DNA of 64,000 bases from Linderina pennispora (GCF_002104995.1 NW_024468289.1:1-64000); one strand, 5' to 3'; positions 30,155-40,408 are shown, counted from the first letter of the stretch. Program-made: numbers and translations. Notes: generated from the sequence alone by a model not told the origin.

Positions 30155-30575
30155 TTTATATAGGTGTGGTCACACACAGACCGACACGAGATACTTATGC
30201 GACTTTGGATGCGAGAGAATCGAGTTAGTTTACATAGGTGAGAGAGATGATATAAGTTGCAGCAATTGTTCTGATAGAGGGTCAGTAAGTACATACGAAA
30301 CTACTATGAGTACACAGACAGAGGTAGAAGAATTAGAATGTGCATTATGTCCACTAAGAAGAGATGATAACTCATTAAGATATTGTTCTATTCATGCTGG
30401 TCAATATGAATGTAATCTATGCAATAATGATAAAATCCAAGGATCTGAATATTGCGAAGATCATCAACCAAACAATTCAGATCCAAAAATATACTGTCCC
30501 ACTTGTGATATTCTCTTTGATGGAAACGCGCAATATTACACACCTTGCCCAAATCAGTGCGGCTTCAGTGGATGA
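30135..30575 (+). CDS. Cysteine-rich zinc-binding protein
   Basis: The product has 146 residues and more than fifteen cysteines. They are arranged in pairs: CDFGC, CSNC, CALC with CSIH, CNLC with CEDH, CPTC and CPNQC. This pattern suits several small zinc ribbons or treble clefs, with histidines completing some sites. It overlaps the preceding gene by 20 bases. The paralogue of that gene at 60270 has no such partner. An E3-ligase-like or nucleic-acid-binding role is possible; the spacing does not match a standard RING closely enough to name one. Confidence 0.72.
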   Translation: MCQEHYSLYRCGHTQTDTRYLCDFGCERIELVYIGERDDISCSNCSDRGSVSTYETTMSTQTEVEELECALCPLRRDDNSLRYCSIHAGQYECNLCNNDKIQGSEYCEDHQPNNSDPKIYCPTCDILFDGNAQYYTPCPNQCGFSG

Positions 30576-30605
30576 TTTTTGGACGATTAATTGAGCGTAT
30601 GTATA

Positions 30606-30613
30606 TTTTAAAA
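30606..30613. terminator. TTTTAAAA after the Cys-rich gene
   Basis: Begins 31 bp past the stop of the second gene of the overlapping pair. None occurs after the first gene, as expected if both share one message end. Confidence 0.5.
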
Positions 30614-30674
30614 TAATTGTATATAGAAATAAGTTTCGAATATGATTGAAAGAAGGTCACACTAATATCACTTA

Positions 30675-30990
30675 GGTAACCTAAATAACAATTAATATAT
30701 CATAAAACATATTACATTGGACGGAAGTAATATAAAAATTACAGTATTTGAAAGTTTTGACTTTGAATTTATATATTATTAATTTTAAAACGTAAGTTCC
30801 AAATACTGACAATACAGAAATATGAAAATAAATGTGTGGATAAATACTATTATAATAATGAGTTACCTTAAATGCTTAATGACCCGTTTGAAGTTTTAGA
30901 CGCTGTTTGTAGTATAATGCATATAGTTTTATCATAATATATATAGATATTATACTTAATAAAAAGAATATTAATATGAAAATAATTTTG
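30675..30990. repeat. Noncoding repeat, copy 1
   Basis: Two adjoining blocks occur here, just past the stop of the gene at 31011. The first (30675-30850) recurs at 32240-32400 and 42785-42945; the second (30860-30990, starting AGTTACCTTAAATGCTTAAT) recurs at 31849 and 42476. The blocks appear in a different order around the two paralogous genes. Confidence 0.7.
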
Positions 30991-30997
30991 AAATACA

Positions 30998-31005
30998 TTT
31001 TAAAA
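30998..31005. terminator. TTTTAAAA after the 31011 gene
   Basis: Five bases separate it from the stop codon. Confidence 0.5.
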
Positions 31006-31010
31006 TACTT

Positions 31011-31721
31011 TTAGATACTATCTTCTATAGTAGTAAGTATTTCCTCCTGACCTAGATGAGGATTACATAAAATCCTTCTTAGGTGTCTACCGTCAACTAC
31101 TTTATGGAATGGCGGATTCTTTCCAAATAGGTGGCACTCTTCTTCAGATTTTATACCGACCCAGAAACATGATGTTAAGAAATAATCGAATTTGTTGAAG
31201 AGAATATTTCCTTCATTAATCATATTATCTAAATTGGGTAGTATAAATGTATTTTCGCTTAATGGGAATACATGTTCTGATTTATTGTCTACCAGAATCA
31301 TTATACCATCACCCGCAAAACAATGATCTTCTTCATCATCAAAATCCATCCATTCTACATCCTCCTCGACTTTCTTGATTGCTTGGGATAGATATTTCTT
31401 TCTTATTTCTCGGAAATTTTCTTTGCATTTTATATATTCCCAATAATCCGCAAGCTTTTCTCTAGAATTCCCCACGAAATTGGCAAATCCAGTGCTATTG
31501 GTGTTTCCTGTTATATTTCTTTCCTCAAAACTATTTAAATCTACACAAAAGAGTTCCCTATTTTCTTCTATTAAACAATAGAATGAATTAAAATTTTGAC
31601 ATTCTTTCATAATTTCCGAAGTAGTTGGTCTTCTATCCATGTTTATAACATTTGGGAACATCTCAGTTTTTTCCATATATCCTCTTACTGAGAATATAAC
31701 GAGATCTTTAAAGACTTTCAT
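31011..31721 (-). CDS. Unknown protein, family 31011/41655
   Basis: This 236-residue protein is very similar over its full length to the one at 41655. Both start MKVFKDLVIFSVR and share TTSEIMKECQNF, EKLADYWEYIK, CFAGDGIMILVD and EEECHLFGKNPPFHKV. No signal peptide, membrane segment or known domain is seen. The pair differs mainly by conservative changes, so both appear to be under selection. TTTTAAAA lies six bases past the stop. Confidence 0.8.
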   Translation of the reverse strand: MKVFKDLVIFSVRGYMEKTEMFPNVINMDRRPTTSEIMKECQNFNSFYCLIEENRELFCVDLNSFEERNITGNTNSTGFANFVGNSREKLADYWEYIKCKENFREIRKKYLSQAIKKVEEDVEWMDFDDEEDHCFAGDGIMILVDNKSEHVFPLSENTFILPNLDNMINEGNILFNKFDYFLTSCFWVGIKSEEECHLFGKNPPFHKVVDGRHLRRILCNPHLGQEEILTTIEDSI

Positions 31722-31848
31722 AAGATATGAGTTACCTGATGTGTTATATATTTCTCTGAAAAATAGTATTTTAACAATTTTTGAATATATTGTTCCACAA
31801 GAACTAACTGTGAATAATTAAAATATTTTATTGTTTGAATTAGAAATA

Positions 31849-31985
31849 TTGAATTACCTTAGATGCTTAATGACTCCTTTAAAGTTTTAGTCGTAGTCTG
31901 TAGTGCAATGCATATAGTTGTATCATAATGTATATAACTATTACACTTAATAAAAAGGATATTAATATGGAAATAATATAATAGT
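31849..31985. repeat. Noncoding repeat, copy 2 (second block)
   Basis: This is the TTACCTTAGATGCTTAATGA block, located about 130 bp upstream of the gene at 31011. The equivalent place upstream of the gene at 41655 holds the copy at 42476-42600. Preservation relative to the start codons suggests a promoter-linked origin. Confidence 0.65.
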
Positions 31986-32239
31986 AGATCAATCGACAAT
32001 GATTCTTTTCGAAATATATATGAGTTTGTCATTATATATCAAGTATGAAAAAATTAATATATTGTTGCCTTTATATAATTTTAAAATATAGAAATAAGTT
32101 ATACATATAGGAATGTGGTTAAATATATAAAAGAAATTAATTCCTCCAGAAATAAATATCCAACATAATTTTGCAATATATAATCTTGTTAATAATGTTT
32201 ATGCTAGAGTTTCTACTTGAAAAGTAAATATTGTGATTC

Positions 32240-32860
32240 TATATAATAATTAATATAATACAAAAACATATTGAATATAAAGATTACATTATTTGCGAGT
32301 TTTAAATTTATATGTTATTAACCTTAAACATACGTTCTAAATATAGACAATCGAAAATATGAAATTAATTTTGTGAATAAATACTGTTATGATAATGAGC
32401 TAATGTATTAATGTGTACCTGCGCCAGATCATCAAGTTTAACAATGCAAATTCATATATATCTGATGACTTTATTCTATACTATTTTAAAACAAAAATTT
32501 GATACTCGATTATGATCATGTAAATTAGGTTAGTCGTTAATTTGTTATTTAATATAGGTTATAGTGTTGTACATTTCAAATTTATTAATACAAAGTTAAA
32601 TTTTTAAAATCAATATATCTTTAATTGCATATATGTCTTTCTGATTTGGTTATTCTTTTATTTTTAATAGCAAATGAAGAATATTACACTCAGGTCAAGT
32701 AGTTATAATTTCTTATGATATATTTAGCATGATCATATTTAAGAAGAGTCAGACGTTTGTAGAACATGTTTCTAATTATTAGATAATATATATTATTTGT
32801 TATACTATATATTCAAGACATGAACTATTTATAATGTGTCATTATATAACAATAGTTATT
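32240..32860. repeat. Duplicated noncoding segment, 32-kb copy
   Basis: About 600 bp align with 42785-43468. The best kept part is the GC-richer island GTACCTGCGCCAGATCATCA at about 32416, identical at about 42955. Later shared blocks are near TTATGATCATGTAAATTAGG and AAGAAGAGTCAGACGTTTG. The duplication covers the gene at 31011/41655 and this upstream tract. Confidence 0.7.
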
Positions 32861-33889
32861 ATGATGTTACTAATATTTGTAGCTAATAGAGATAATGATG
32901 CATCTGTCATTAACATAATTGGTTCGTTGGATAAAAGTATTTCTCTGTATTGACGGAGTAACCCTCTAACCTTCATTATTTACTTGAATCCGAAAATATT
33001 AAATTGTAAACTTAAAAGATATTATACATTACATCGGTGTATTTCAAATTAATAGATAATGTGTTCGCAGATCACCATATATCATATTTAGTTCAAATAT
33101 TATTTTAATATCGTTTTATTTATATACTGTTAGATATTTGTGAAATAAGTAATCCTGTTATTATTGTAAATATTTCGGTAATCTTAGATATATAATATTA
33201 GGTATATGATAATTAAAAAATTAGAAACATGTATTTTACATAAAATATGTCTATATCGAAAAAAATAGAAAGTCAGTAAATCTATTTCTGAACAGACATA
33301 ATAATATCTACCATGTTTTTGAATAAGTATTGTGATCTACCAGAATATATTATTTCTTGTTGTTCGTAGTGATAGATACTAATTAGATAAAATAAAACAT
33401 GTTTATATCAAATACTTTCCGAAACGGATATAGTAGCATAACCTTTATATTAATATGGTTGAATCAGAGACTTTCAATATGAAAAATATCCAGATGATCT
33501 ATAAATAAAATATTTTTGTTTCATAATTAAAATATAAACTCATTATACTCTTTCTCTATAAATCATAACAAGCATTCAAAACATCAAATTCAACAAATAA
33601 TTTACAATACGAATATATCACTAATATAGTTAATAAATTATTACAACGATTAGGAATAATGAAGATTAAATATATTTGAAGTTTATAATCCATATTGTAA
33701 CATACCTGATAATGTTTAAACATATTATACATAAACATTAATTGAATATTTTATAGAGGGATTACCATATTTATTTATCTATACTAATTCATATCTTAAG
33801 AATAAATATTATATTAAATAGTATTTTCAACTATAACCTTTAAGTAGAGTAATTATTGAATATCTTCGACATATACACAAGGAACACTA
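32861..33889. other. AT-rich gap, nothing recognised
   Basis: No gene or repeat copy was found. The short open frame at 33556-33738 has a composition expected by chance. Confidence 0.45.
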
Positions 33890-34240
33890 GAAAATATTTA
33901 TTTATAGCGTTAAGTCTCTCCTTATATGTAACATTCTCGGTACTAAACTTGTTATTAAAATTTAATTCAAACAAGTAAGGTATATATTATAGGAATTTCA
34001 TGAAGATGTTCATCTATTATAAATTCTTCTGATAAGTTTATATTTTTTGATACAGTATTTATTGAGTATATATACAGATTAGAATTTATTCTTTTATATA
34101 ATGTTGTACTATGACTTTAAAGATTTCTTCCTTCCTCTTATTTTGTACAGGTTATCCACTCTATCTTTGCATTTGGATGTTTCTAGTTCAGAAATAAATT
34201 CACAATAGTCAAAGTTCGTATATATCATTATTTTATAGTT
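33890..34240 (-). pseudogene. Decayed copy of the 36415 gene
   Basis: Several blocks line up with 36490-36930 in the same order and strand, for example TTCCTCTTATTTTGTACAGG against TCTCCCTCTTATTTTATACA, and AGAAATAAATTCACAATA against GAAATAAATTCACAATAA. Frameshifts and stops abolish the frame. It corresponds to the middle part of the intact protein. Confidence 0.65.
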
Positions 34241-34299
34241 CTAACTCTTGATGAAAGAAAGGCTGCGTCGATGTACATAACGTAGACAATATAAATTTT

Positions 34300-34770
34300 C
34301 AAGAAGGGACAATAGAGAAGTATCTTTATGACTTTAGAATGGATATCTCACATTAACAATCCTCTGATATTGAAAATTGTATGCTGCACGCAATAAATTT
34401 ATGAAGAGAAATACCATATATCTGTAGGTATGTTATGTATGGCCATTTCATGAGAGCCCAAGGAGTATGACAAAATGCTTCCTCAAGATTTGGTTAACAA
34501 GATCGCAAATTAGTCTCTAGTTCGCGATAAGTGTCTCGAGAGCAATGTGTTAAGAACTTTATTCAGAAGCTACTATGATATGTGTTATGAACATCTATAT
34601 TCGGAACTGAAGATAATATAGAGAAGAATGGAATAACTACAAACATCATTGGATAAACGTATATGAATTTTGTTGGAACAGAAGAATGCATGGATCAGAG
34701 ACAGTGAAAAAGAGAGAGTTTCATATTCGTACCAACTTTTTAAAAATTCAGATGTTGTTTTAGTTTTACG
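34300..34770 (+). pseudogene. Protein kinase remnant, plus strand
   Basis: The reading gives GTIEKYLYDFR, then after a frame change EEKYHISVGMLCMAIS, EPKEYDKMLPQDLVNKI and CLESNVLRTLFRSYYDMC, then REEWNNYKHHWINVYEF. The VGMLCMAIS part fits the kinase helix after the activation segment (S-x-G-x-x-x-W), and the Leu-rich part after it fits the C-terminal lobe. Four or more stops or shifts are present. It is in the opposite orientation to the remnants in units A-C and is not an obvious copy of them. Confidence 0.55.
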
Positions 34771-34892
34771 ATAGAGGCATTCAAAAATATTCATTGCACT
34801 TTGAATTGGTCAAGTGCTCCTGTGAAGCATACAGTTCGATGTCATAAATTGATCTAAAAAATAAAACCCGTTGTAATTGTGTGTAGGTCGAC

Positions 34893-35030
34893 ATGAAGAG
34901 TAGACTACCCATCGTCAACTTGATAGTCGGGGTGATTGCGCTCAACGTTCAGTTGTTTATGCTTCATCCTTGGCATAATAGGTTGGATGAGAGGATGGCG
35001 AAATTGGAACACCAGATGCAAAAGAAGTAA
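34893..35030 (+). CDS. Small membrane-anchored protein
   Basis: This 45-residue frame has a hydrophobic segment (LPIVNLIVGVIALNVQLFML) followed by a charged, coil-prone tail ending MAKLEHQMQKK. Base composition is clearly richer in G and C than the surrounding decayed DNA. The last codons run into AAGAAGTAAGT, which reads as a consensus fungal 5' splice site, so the real product might continue in another exon. If so it would be the only spliced gene in the window. Family unknown. Confidence 0.4.
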   Translation: MKSRLPIVNLIVGVIALNVQLFMLHPWHNRLDERMAKLEHQMQKK

Positions 35031-35708
35031 GTTGTAGAGAAATATTTTAAAAGAACATTTTAATTACTGATAATAGGGTGATTTGTGATGAAATAAATGC
35101 TAGTTGCAGTTGTGTAAATCACATAATGATAAGAGAATGACTTATATATGAATGTTTTTTATTTATCGACAGGTCTCGGTAGTTGTTTAGGTGTAATCAT
35201 ATTCTAAACGTAATACGATAGACGATCTTGAATATGGAGAAGACATTATGATGGTATCTTCTTTCTACTAATTTCTGTTAAGTTGTGCTCACGTATGTCA
35301 GTAATATAATTTGCAGAAGACGTGATCAGAGACAAATAGAAAAATATTTCCAGGGGAGGAAGGGATGGTGGATAATATTCTATCTTTTCTTGTGGCAATT
35401 GAGAATGCCTTAAGGTACTAATCTGTCAAAACCTTTGTCGTTATCAAACTTACGTGCCTAGGAACTGTACACATTTCATATGCAATTAGCGCGCAAGATA
35501 GTACGCTCCTACGGATAGGACCTTTAAAGATCTTAGTGTGATTAATATATAATAGCAATATGCATGTCATCACTCTGGATGTACTTTTAGTTGGAGTTGC
35601 ACAAGGGTTATAAGAATAAGTTCCTTTACATCGTTAGTAGTGCTTGTGTTGTGGATAATTAGGATATTATAATGAAATCATATTGACATATAATAATACT
35701 AAGGCATA

Positions 35709-35852
35709 ATGAAGAAGGATCTGAAATCTAAACATAAGTGTGGTTCTCGTCAAGGAGTTGCAAGATATGATTTCTTCTTTACTGATGGGACTGATTGTGT
35801 TATGATGTGTGACTTTGCTTACAACGAGTGCATTTTCATGCTTCGAATATAA
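35709..35852 (+). CDS. Possible small Cys-containing ORF
   Basis: A 47-residue frame with four cysteines and a natural-looking composition: KHKCGSRQGVARYDFFF, then DCVMMCDF and NECIFMLRI. It may be an exon or a surviving fragment of a larger gene that spanned 35.1-35.85 kb. That stretch is less AT-rich than usual but has no long open frame. Confidence 0.25.
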   Translation: MKKDLKSKHKCGSRQGVARYDFFFTDGTDCVMMCDFAYNECIFMLRI

Positions 35853-35880
35853 GGTATAGTAGACCCTTTTAAAAGAATTT

Positions 35881-36320
35881 CTAGCATGATAGGAAAAAGA
35901 TCTCACTCCCATCGCTAGTGCTCTCAATAAAAATATCATAACCTCCACGAGATGCTGCCTCGAGTATAATATTGTTTGTGCTTAGTTTGTATGAATATAC
36001 ATAACTAGGAACTGAGTTTGTGTGTACTAGAAATAATGTATTATTATCCATCTGTTCAGACACGTTAACAGTGAGTTCCTTGTAGCATATATAGTATTTA
36101 TTGTCAAGCACAATTAGCTATCGAATATATCTTTTCATCATAGACTTCAATGTAAAGAATACATTGCTACTTCTATATTTTCTCATACTAGAGTATTATT
36201 ATCGAGGATGATTACAAAGGAATGGTAATCTGGCATCAGCATGTAAAACTTGTTCTTTTCATAGTCACGGATTAGATCATGGCTATCGATAAAGTTGTAT
36301 GCTGCCCAATGAACTTTCAT
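35881..36320 (-). pseudogene. Broken unknown gene
   Basis: From the ATG at 36320, 45 residues of good protein-like sequence (MKVHWAAYNFIDSHDLIRDY and on) end at a TGA. After a short damaged part the frame reopens as LDNKYYICYKELTVNVSEQM and runs to about 35881. The overall size would have been about 145 residues. It lies next to the gene at 36415 in the same orientation; similarity between the two was not convincing. Confidence 0.5.
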
Positions 36321-36412
36321 GATGTGTTGTTGTATGTTTGTATTTGTGTACATGTTTCAAATTTAAAAGGTTATTATTATTTATCTTACTTCAATTGAAT
36401 AATATTTGTTTA

Positions 36413-36420
36413 TTTTAAAA
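36413..36420. terminator. TTTTAAAA overlapping the 36415 stop
   Basis: The TAA stop is part of the octamer. Confidence 0.5.
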
Positions 36421-37089
36421 TTCAGCCTCACATGATGAAGAAGTAAAACTATACATTGATAGTGTGTCCTCTTTATATTCTTCTTCAGCTTTAAGTCTTT
36501 CTTTGTATGCGGCTACATAATTGTAACATTCTTCTGCACTGAAGTTATTATTGAAGTTTAATTCAAATATGTAAGATATATCTTCTTCTTTAATGTTGTA
36601 TTTTTTATTTGTATAATAATCGACCATTTGTATATTATCGTTATCCCACAAAATGTAGATACCACCGCATAGAATAGGATTGTCAAGAAGAGATTCATCT
36701 ATGGAACTCACTACCATAAACCCTTCTGGTATATTTATATCTTTAGAAACATTATTTCTTGAGTATATGTATAGATTAGATTCTATTCTTTTGTATTCTG
36801 GGTAATTCTCTACTATAGCTTTAAAAACTTCTTTTCTCCCTCTTATTTTATACAACGCATCCACTCTATCTTTGAGATCACATCTGAATATTCCTAGATC
36901 TGAAATAAATTCACAATAATATCGGTTAATTTTGATGTAAAAGAATAGTTTATTTTGTCTCTTTAATTTTTCTTCTGATGTATAAAATACAATATTCTTA
37001 TCTATTAAGTTCTGATAAAAAGAAAATCTGCCTAGATTAAGACCTACTTCTGCCAGTATACAGCAAATATTTTTGTTATATATGTCCAT
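36415..37089 (-). CDS. Unknown protein, 224 residues
   Basis: This soluble-looking protein has many Tyr, Asn and acidic residues. Parts include KDRVDALYKIRGRKEVFKA, IYILWDNDNIQMVDYY and the helical C-terminal stretch YNYVAAYKERLKAEEEYK. No signal peptide or recognised domain. A degraded copy lies at 33890-34240, and its upstream region (37090-37500) recurs at 43470-43960 without the gene. The stop codon lies inside TTTTAAAA. Confidence 0.7.
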   Translation of the reverse strand: MDIYNKNICCILAEVGLNLGRFSFYQNLIDKNIVFYTSEEKLKRQNKLFFYIKINRYYCEFISDLGIFRCDLKDRVDALYKIRGRKEVFKAIVENYPEYKRIESNLYIYSRNNVSKDINIPEGFMVVSSIDESLLDNPILCGGIYILWDNDNIQMVDYYTNKKYNIKEEDISYIFELNFNNNFSAEECYNYVAAYKERLKAEEEYKEDTLSMYSFTSSSCEAEF

Positions 37090-37544
37090 TGTGTTGTTAC
37101 CATTTTAAAAGTATAATTCAATTTGATAGATAATATATTAGTTGTTCATATTAATAATAATTTTTGGTATAACATTTATTCAGACAGTGCTAAAAATCTA
37201 TAAAACTTGATAATTATCTAATATTAAATTTAGTAAAAATATGTCGTCAGTATTTATAATTAAGTTGATACTTTTATAACGATATTTAGAAAACTAATTG
37301 TAATATATAATAGAAGTAAGGAAGTTATTAGTTCTAATAACGAGCAATTTGATGTATAATAAAAATATGTGTAATTATATATAAATAAAACTTTATTACA
37401 TCGGCATATATCTTGTAGTCAAGGAATTAATGATCTTTTGTTTTTGTCTTAGAAAATAAAAAATGGTTTTAATTAAATATATAGTTTGTGAGATAACTTT
37501 GGTATAATTTAAGAACAGACTTTACCAATATAGTAAGTGATAAA
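37090..37544. promoter_or_regulatory. Divergent intergenic region, duplicated
   Basis: This spacer lies between the starts of the genes at 36415 and 37545. Its left 400 bp recur at 43470-43960. The best match is GTTGTTACCATTTTAAAAGT and on through TAGATAATATATTAGTTG, right next to the start codon at 37089, so a promoter element of the 36415 gene may be the conserved part. Confidence 0.45.
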
Positions 37545-38102
37545 ATGGATGATGTGAATTTGATAAAAACAACGATTAAAAAAGAACAAGATCTCTCTGA
37601 ACTACTAAAGGTTCTAGGTGATGATCAAGTTAAAGCTCATATTCAACAGATGCTCGAGTGTAGATCGGAAAGTTCTTCAAGAGAACTAAAAGAGTTGCTA
37701 AATGCAAGAGAAAAAGAAGGTTTAATAACTATTGAAGATACCCTTGAGAAAAAAGATAAAAATAATAAATTAGAAATAAGTACAATAGTAGAAGGTCTTG
37801 TTGACTTTCTAGACAGAGTTGGAATAAACACAATAAAATTGAGGAAAACACTCACAAGAGGACTCATACTAACGGTGGAGAATACTAGTGAATCATATAC
37901 TAAATTTGGATTCTATCTCACAGGAGTAAACAAATTTGGCTACTCTTGCTCTGCATTCAAACTTATATGGGACAAAACATCAACAATAACAAGATGTTCC
38001 ATAGTTTCTCGTAATGGTAACACTGTCAACGCTGACTATTATGCTGCTAAATTCACCGTCATAGGAAAGAAAATATTGGAATATATGATAGACGAAAAAT
38101 AA
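37545..38102 (+). CDS. Unknown protein, 185 residues
   Basis: The first half is charged and helical (KKEQDLSELLKVLGDDQVKA, ELKELLNAREKEGL). The second half, from about residue 95, looks like a compact beta domain (GLILTVENTSESYTKFGFYL, then GYSCSAFKLIWD). There is no signal peptide and no recognised family. The spacing and good composition make it a real gene. TTTTAAAA follows the stop by 12 bases. Confidence 0.65.
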   Translation: MDDVNLIKTTIKKEQDLSELLKVLGDDQVKAHIQQMLECRSESSSRELKELLNAREKEGLITIEDTLEKKDKNNKLEISTIVEGLVDFLDRVGINTIKLRKTLTRGLILTVENTSESYTKFGFYLTGVNKFGYSCSAFKLIWDKTSTITRCSIVSRNGNTVNADYYAAKFTVIGKKILEYMIDEK

Positions 38103-38113
38103 AACGTAAATTA

Positions 38114-38121
38114 TTTTAAAA
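38114..38121. terminator. TTTTAAAA after the 37545 gene
   Basis: Begins 12 bp past the stop. Confidence 0.5.
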
Positions 38122-38319
38122 AATTAAATAACTTATTACTTATTTGTATCGATAGAATTTCTGCATAGTAATCATCAAGTAGAAAATACTTAATATATCA
38201 TTCAAATATATCTAACGCAAAAATCGAATATTAACTGAGATAACTTTCACAAAAGACATGGACTATAATGTACATTATATATTAAAAGATAAATTCAAAG
38301 ATATGAGTAAGTATTATTT

Positions 38320-38511
38320 ATGATGAGCATAATGTCATTAGCAATTCGGTTTATCACACTCTTAGTAATTTTTATGGTTGATAAACAACTCTCATATTGT
38401 TTTGATGATAATATAAACAATCTCAAAATTAATGTTAAGTATTATTGCGCATATATTGAAGTTTATACATTCTTTATTAATAATGAAGATATATGCGATA
38501 AAGAAAAATAA
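38320..38511 (+). CDS. Possible small secreted protein
   Basis: A 63-residue frame with a hydrophobic N-terminus (SLAIRFITLLVIFMV) and three cysteines afterwards. It could be a small secreted or membrane protein. Composition is close to what random AT-rich DNA would give, so support is weak. Confidence 0.25.
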   Translation: MMSIMSLAIRFITLLVIFMVDKQLSYCFDDNINNLKINVKYYCAYIEVYTFFINNEDICDKEK

Positions 38512-38954
38512 GTTCCACAATTTGTTATATGATAATTATATATTTGAATATTACTATCTCATATGTTTAGTTAAAATAAAAAATTCTCTTTAATTATATT
38601 TTTGATTGACTAATACCATTCAATCTTGACATGAGACAAATAAATATTGTGGTTATATAGACAGTAATTGTTGTTATTCTAAGTTTTATTTTGTATACAA
38701 AGAATATGTGGTATGATTAAATGTAAGTTCTTGCAGCAGATAAACTTGTTGATGTAAATATTTTAAAAGATGTATTACATATATTATTAATTCACTATTA
38801 TGATTAATACCATAATTTGTGTTTCTTCAATTCAAACTGGTAATATTACTTTCAAGACTAAACAAAACATAACTGTTATAGATATTTCGTATTAGGTATT
38901 TCGTAGAATGTCTGTTAGTTATAAATTATTTACATCTTTATTATTAAAAATATT

Positions 38955-39635
38955 TCAATCAAATCCCACGCTATTGTATCTACGCAAGTTTTTTACAGCT
39001 AGATCAAAAGATATCTCAAATGGGCCGCATATAATTACAGCATATTTGGCATTGTACTGACTAACCTTAACCTTGCAACCTTCTGGTTCTCCTGGCATAA
39101 GACTTGCATCTACTATCCAATAATCATCATCTCCGTTGGCAATAACAAACAGATCAGTACCTGTAGACATATGTCCAAGTTTTCTAATAACATTAAGTCC
39201 TCCCTCGACTTGATCAGAACCATCTTCCATAACAAGGACCCATTGAGTTTCTTCTATAACATCTTTAACAGAGTCATCTTCTAGACTTCTCTTGTATGTG
39301 ACTACAAGTACATCACTCCCTTTATTTGGAATCCCCCCTACAGACACGCACTTGGATGTGTCTCTTATTAACTTATAATTATCTTCGTCTATATTAACTA
39401 TTTCAAAGAGCCACCACGGATTTGGGCAATTGAATTCCTGCAACGTGTTTTTATCGAAGAATCTAATTTTACGGTTATAGGCAAACTCTACTCCAAAGAA
39501 AGGAATAGTATTATCACATGGAATCATATTAGCGAGTTCGGTGATACTTTTCTTGTTAGATATATCGATTAACTGGACATAATCATTATCACTCCAGTAG
39601 TCGGTTACATCAGAAAACATAGTTATATTTTTCAT
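38955..39635 (-). CDS. Unknown protein, family 38955/39749
   Basis: This 226-residue acidic protein starts with a region around YWSDNDYVQLIDIS, has tryptophans in PNPWWLFEIV, and ends in a segment (TDLFVIANGDDDYWIVDASL and on) that recurs in the damaged neighbour at 39749-40408. No motif allows a name. It is the intact member of a tandem pair. Confidence 0.7.
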   Translation of the reverse strand: MKNITMFSDVTDYWSDNDYVQLIDISNKKSITELANMIPCDNTIPFFGVEFAYNRKIRFFDKNTLQEFNCPNPWWLFEIVNIDEDNYKLIRDTSKCVSVGGIPNKGSDVLVVTYKRSLEDDSVKDVIEETQWVLVMEDGSDQVEGGLNVIRKLGHMSTGTDLFVIANGDDDYWIVDASLMPGEPEGCKVKVSQYNAKYAVIICGPFEISFDLAVKNLRRYNSVGFD

Positions 39636-39748
39636 AGTCTCTAATATTGTTCCTTACAAGTCCAGTTTTACTTCGTTTAAATTTTTATCGCTTTTAAAAT
39701 CAAAATCTACGTCTGATTGTAATTAAGTAACTTTAGTTCGTTAAGACA

Positions 39749-40408
39749 TCAAATGTAGATCATAGTATCATTTCTTTCCAAATTTCTTAGTGCAGCTTTA
39801 AAAGATATTTCATCTCCTTCGCATATTATAATTCCTTGTTCAGCATCATGATGTGTGATTTGTACTTTCTCACCAGTATTGTCATTCACTAACCAACAAT
39901 CAACCTTATTATTAGCAATGATAAAGACGTCTGTTTGCTGAGAGAATTCTTTCATGACTTTAAAAGCTTCGCAACCTTTAGCAACTTGATCATCCTTGTC
40001 ATCTGTTGTAATTACCCAGTTTGTATATTCCATGACAGATAGGACATCTTTATCATTTCAAACTCATTTTATGCGTAACAACAGGAACATCATAGCCACT
40101 ATTGGCTTTACCACCAATAACATTACACTTGCACATATCTCTTATCATCTCATAGTTATTCTTATTAGCATTGAATATTTCCACCATCTTTCTCTATACC
40201 AATGTCGTTAATTTCACTTCAACGTTTCTTTATCTACAATTTATCACAACCATCAATGAATTCTACATAGAAGAATGGGATAGTGGTCATCCTTAGGTAT
40301 TAATTTAACTAACTTGGTAAGATCTGTTTCGTCTAATGAATATACTATGTTAAAATAATAATCATCCCAAAATTCAGGGGAATATGTAATCGCTGTTGGT
40401 TTTCCCAT
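39749..40408 (-). pseudogene. Frameshifted paralogue of the 38955 gene
   Basis: From the ATG at 40408 the minus strand gives a segment parallel to the N-terminus of the 38955 protein (YSPEFWDDYYFNIVYSLDE). It then shifts frame near 40290, continues as VEIFNANKNNYEMIRDMCKC near 40180, stops near 40060, and resumes as a clean 94-residue frame at 39749-40033 (YTNWVITTDDKDDQVAKG). The three parts cover the whole paralogue. The last part could still be expressed alone. Confidence 0.7.

Larger units (their letters stand above)
38103..38954. other. AT-rich gap with one weak ORF
   Basis: Apart from the small frame at 38320-38511 nothing is recognised. TTTTAAAA at 38761 is the nearest octamer to the end of the gene at 38955, but it is 190 bp away. 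Confidence 0.4.
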
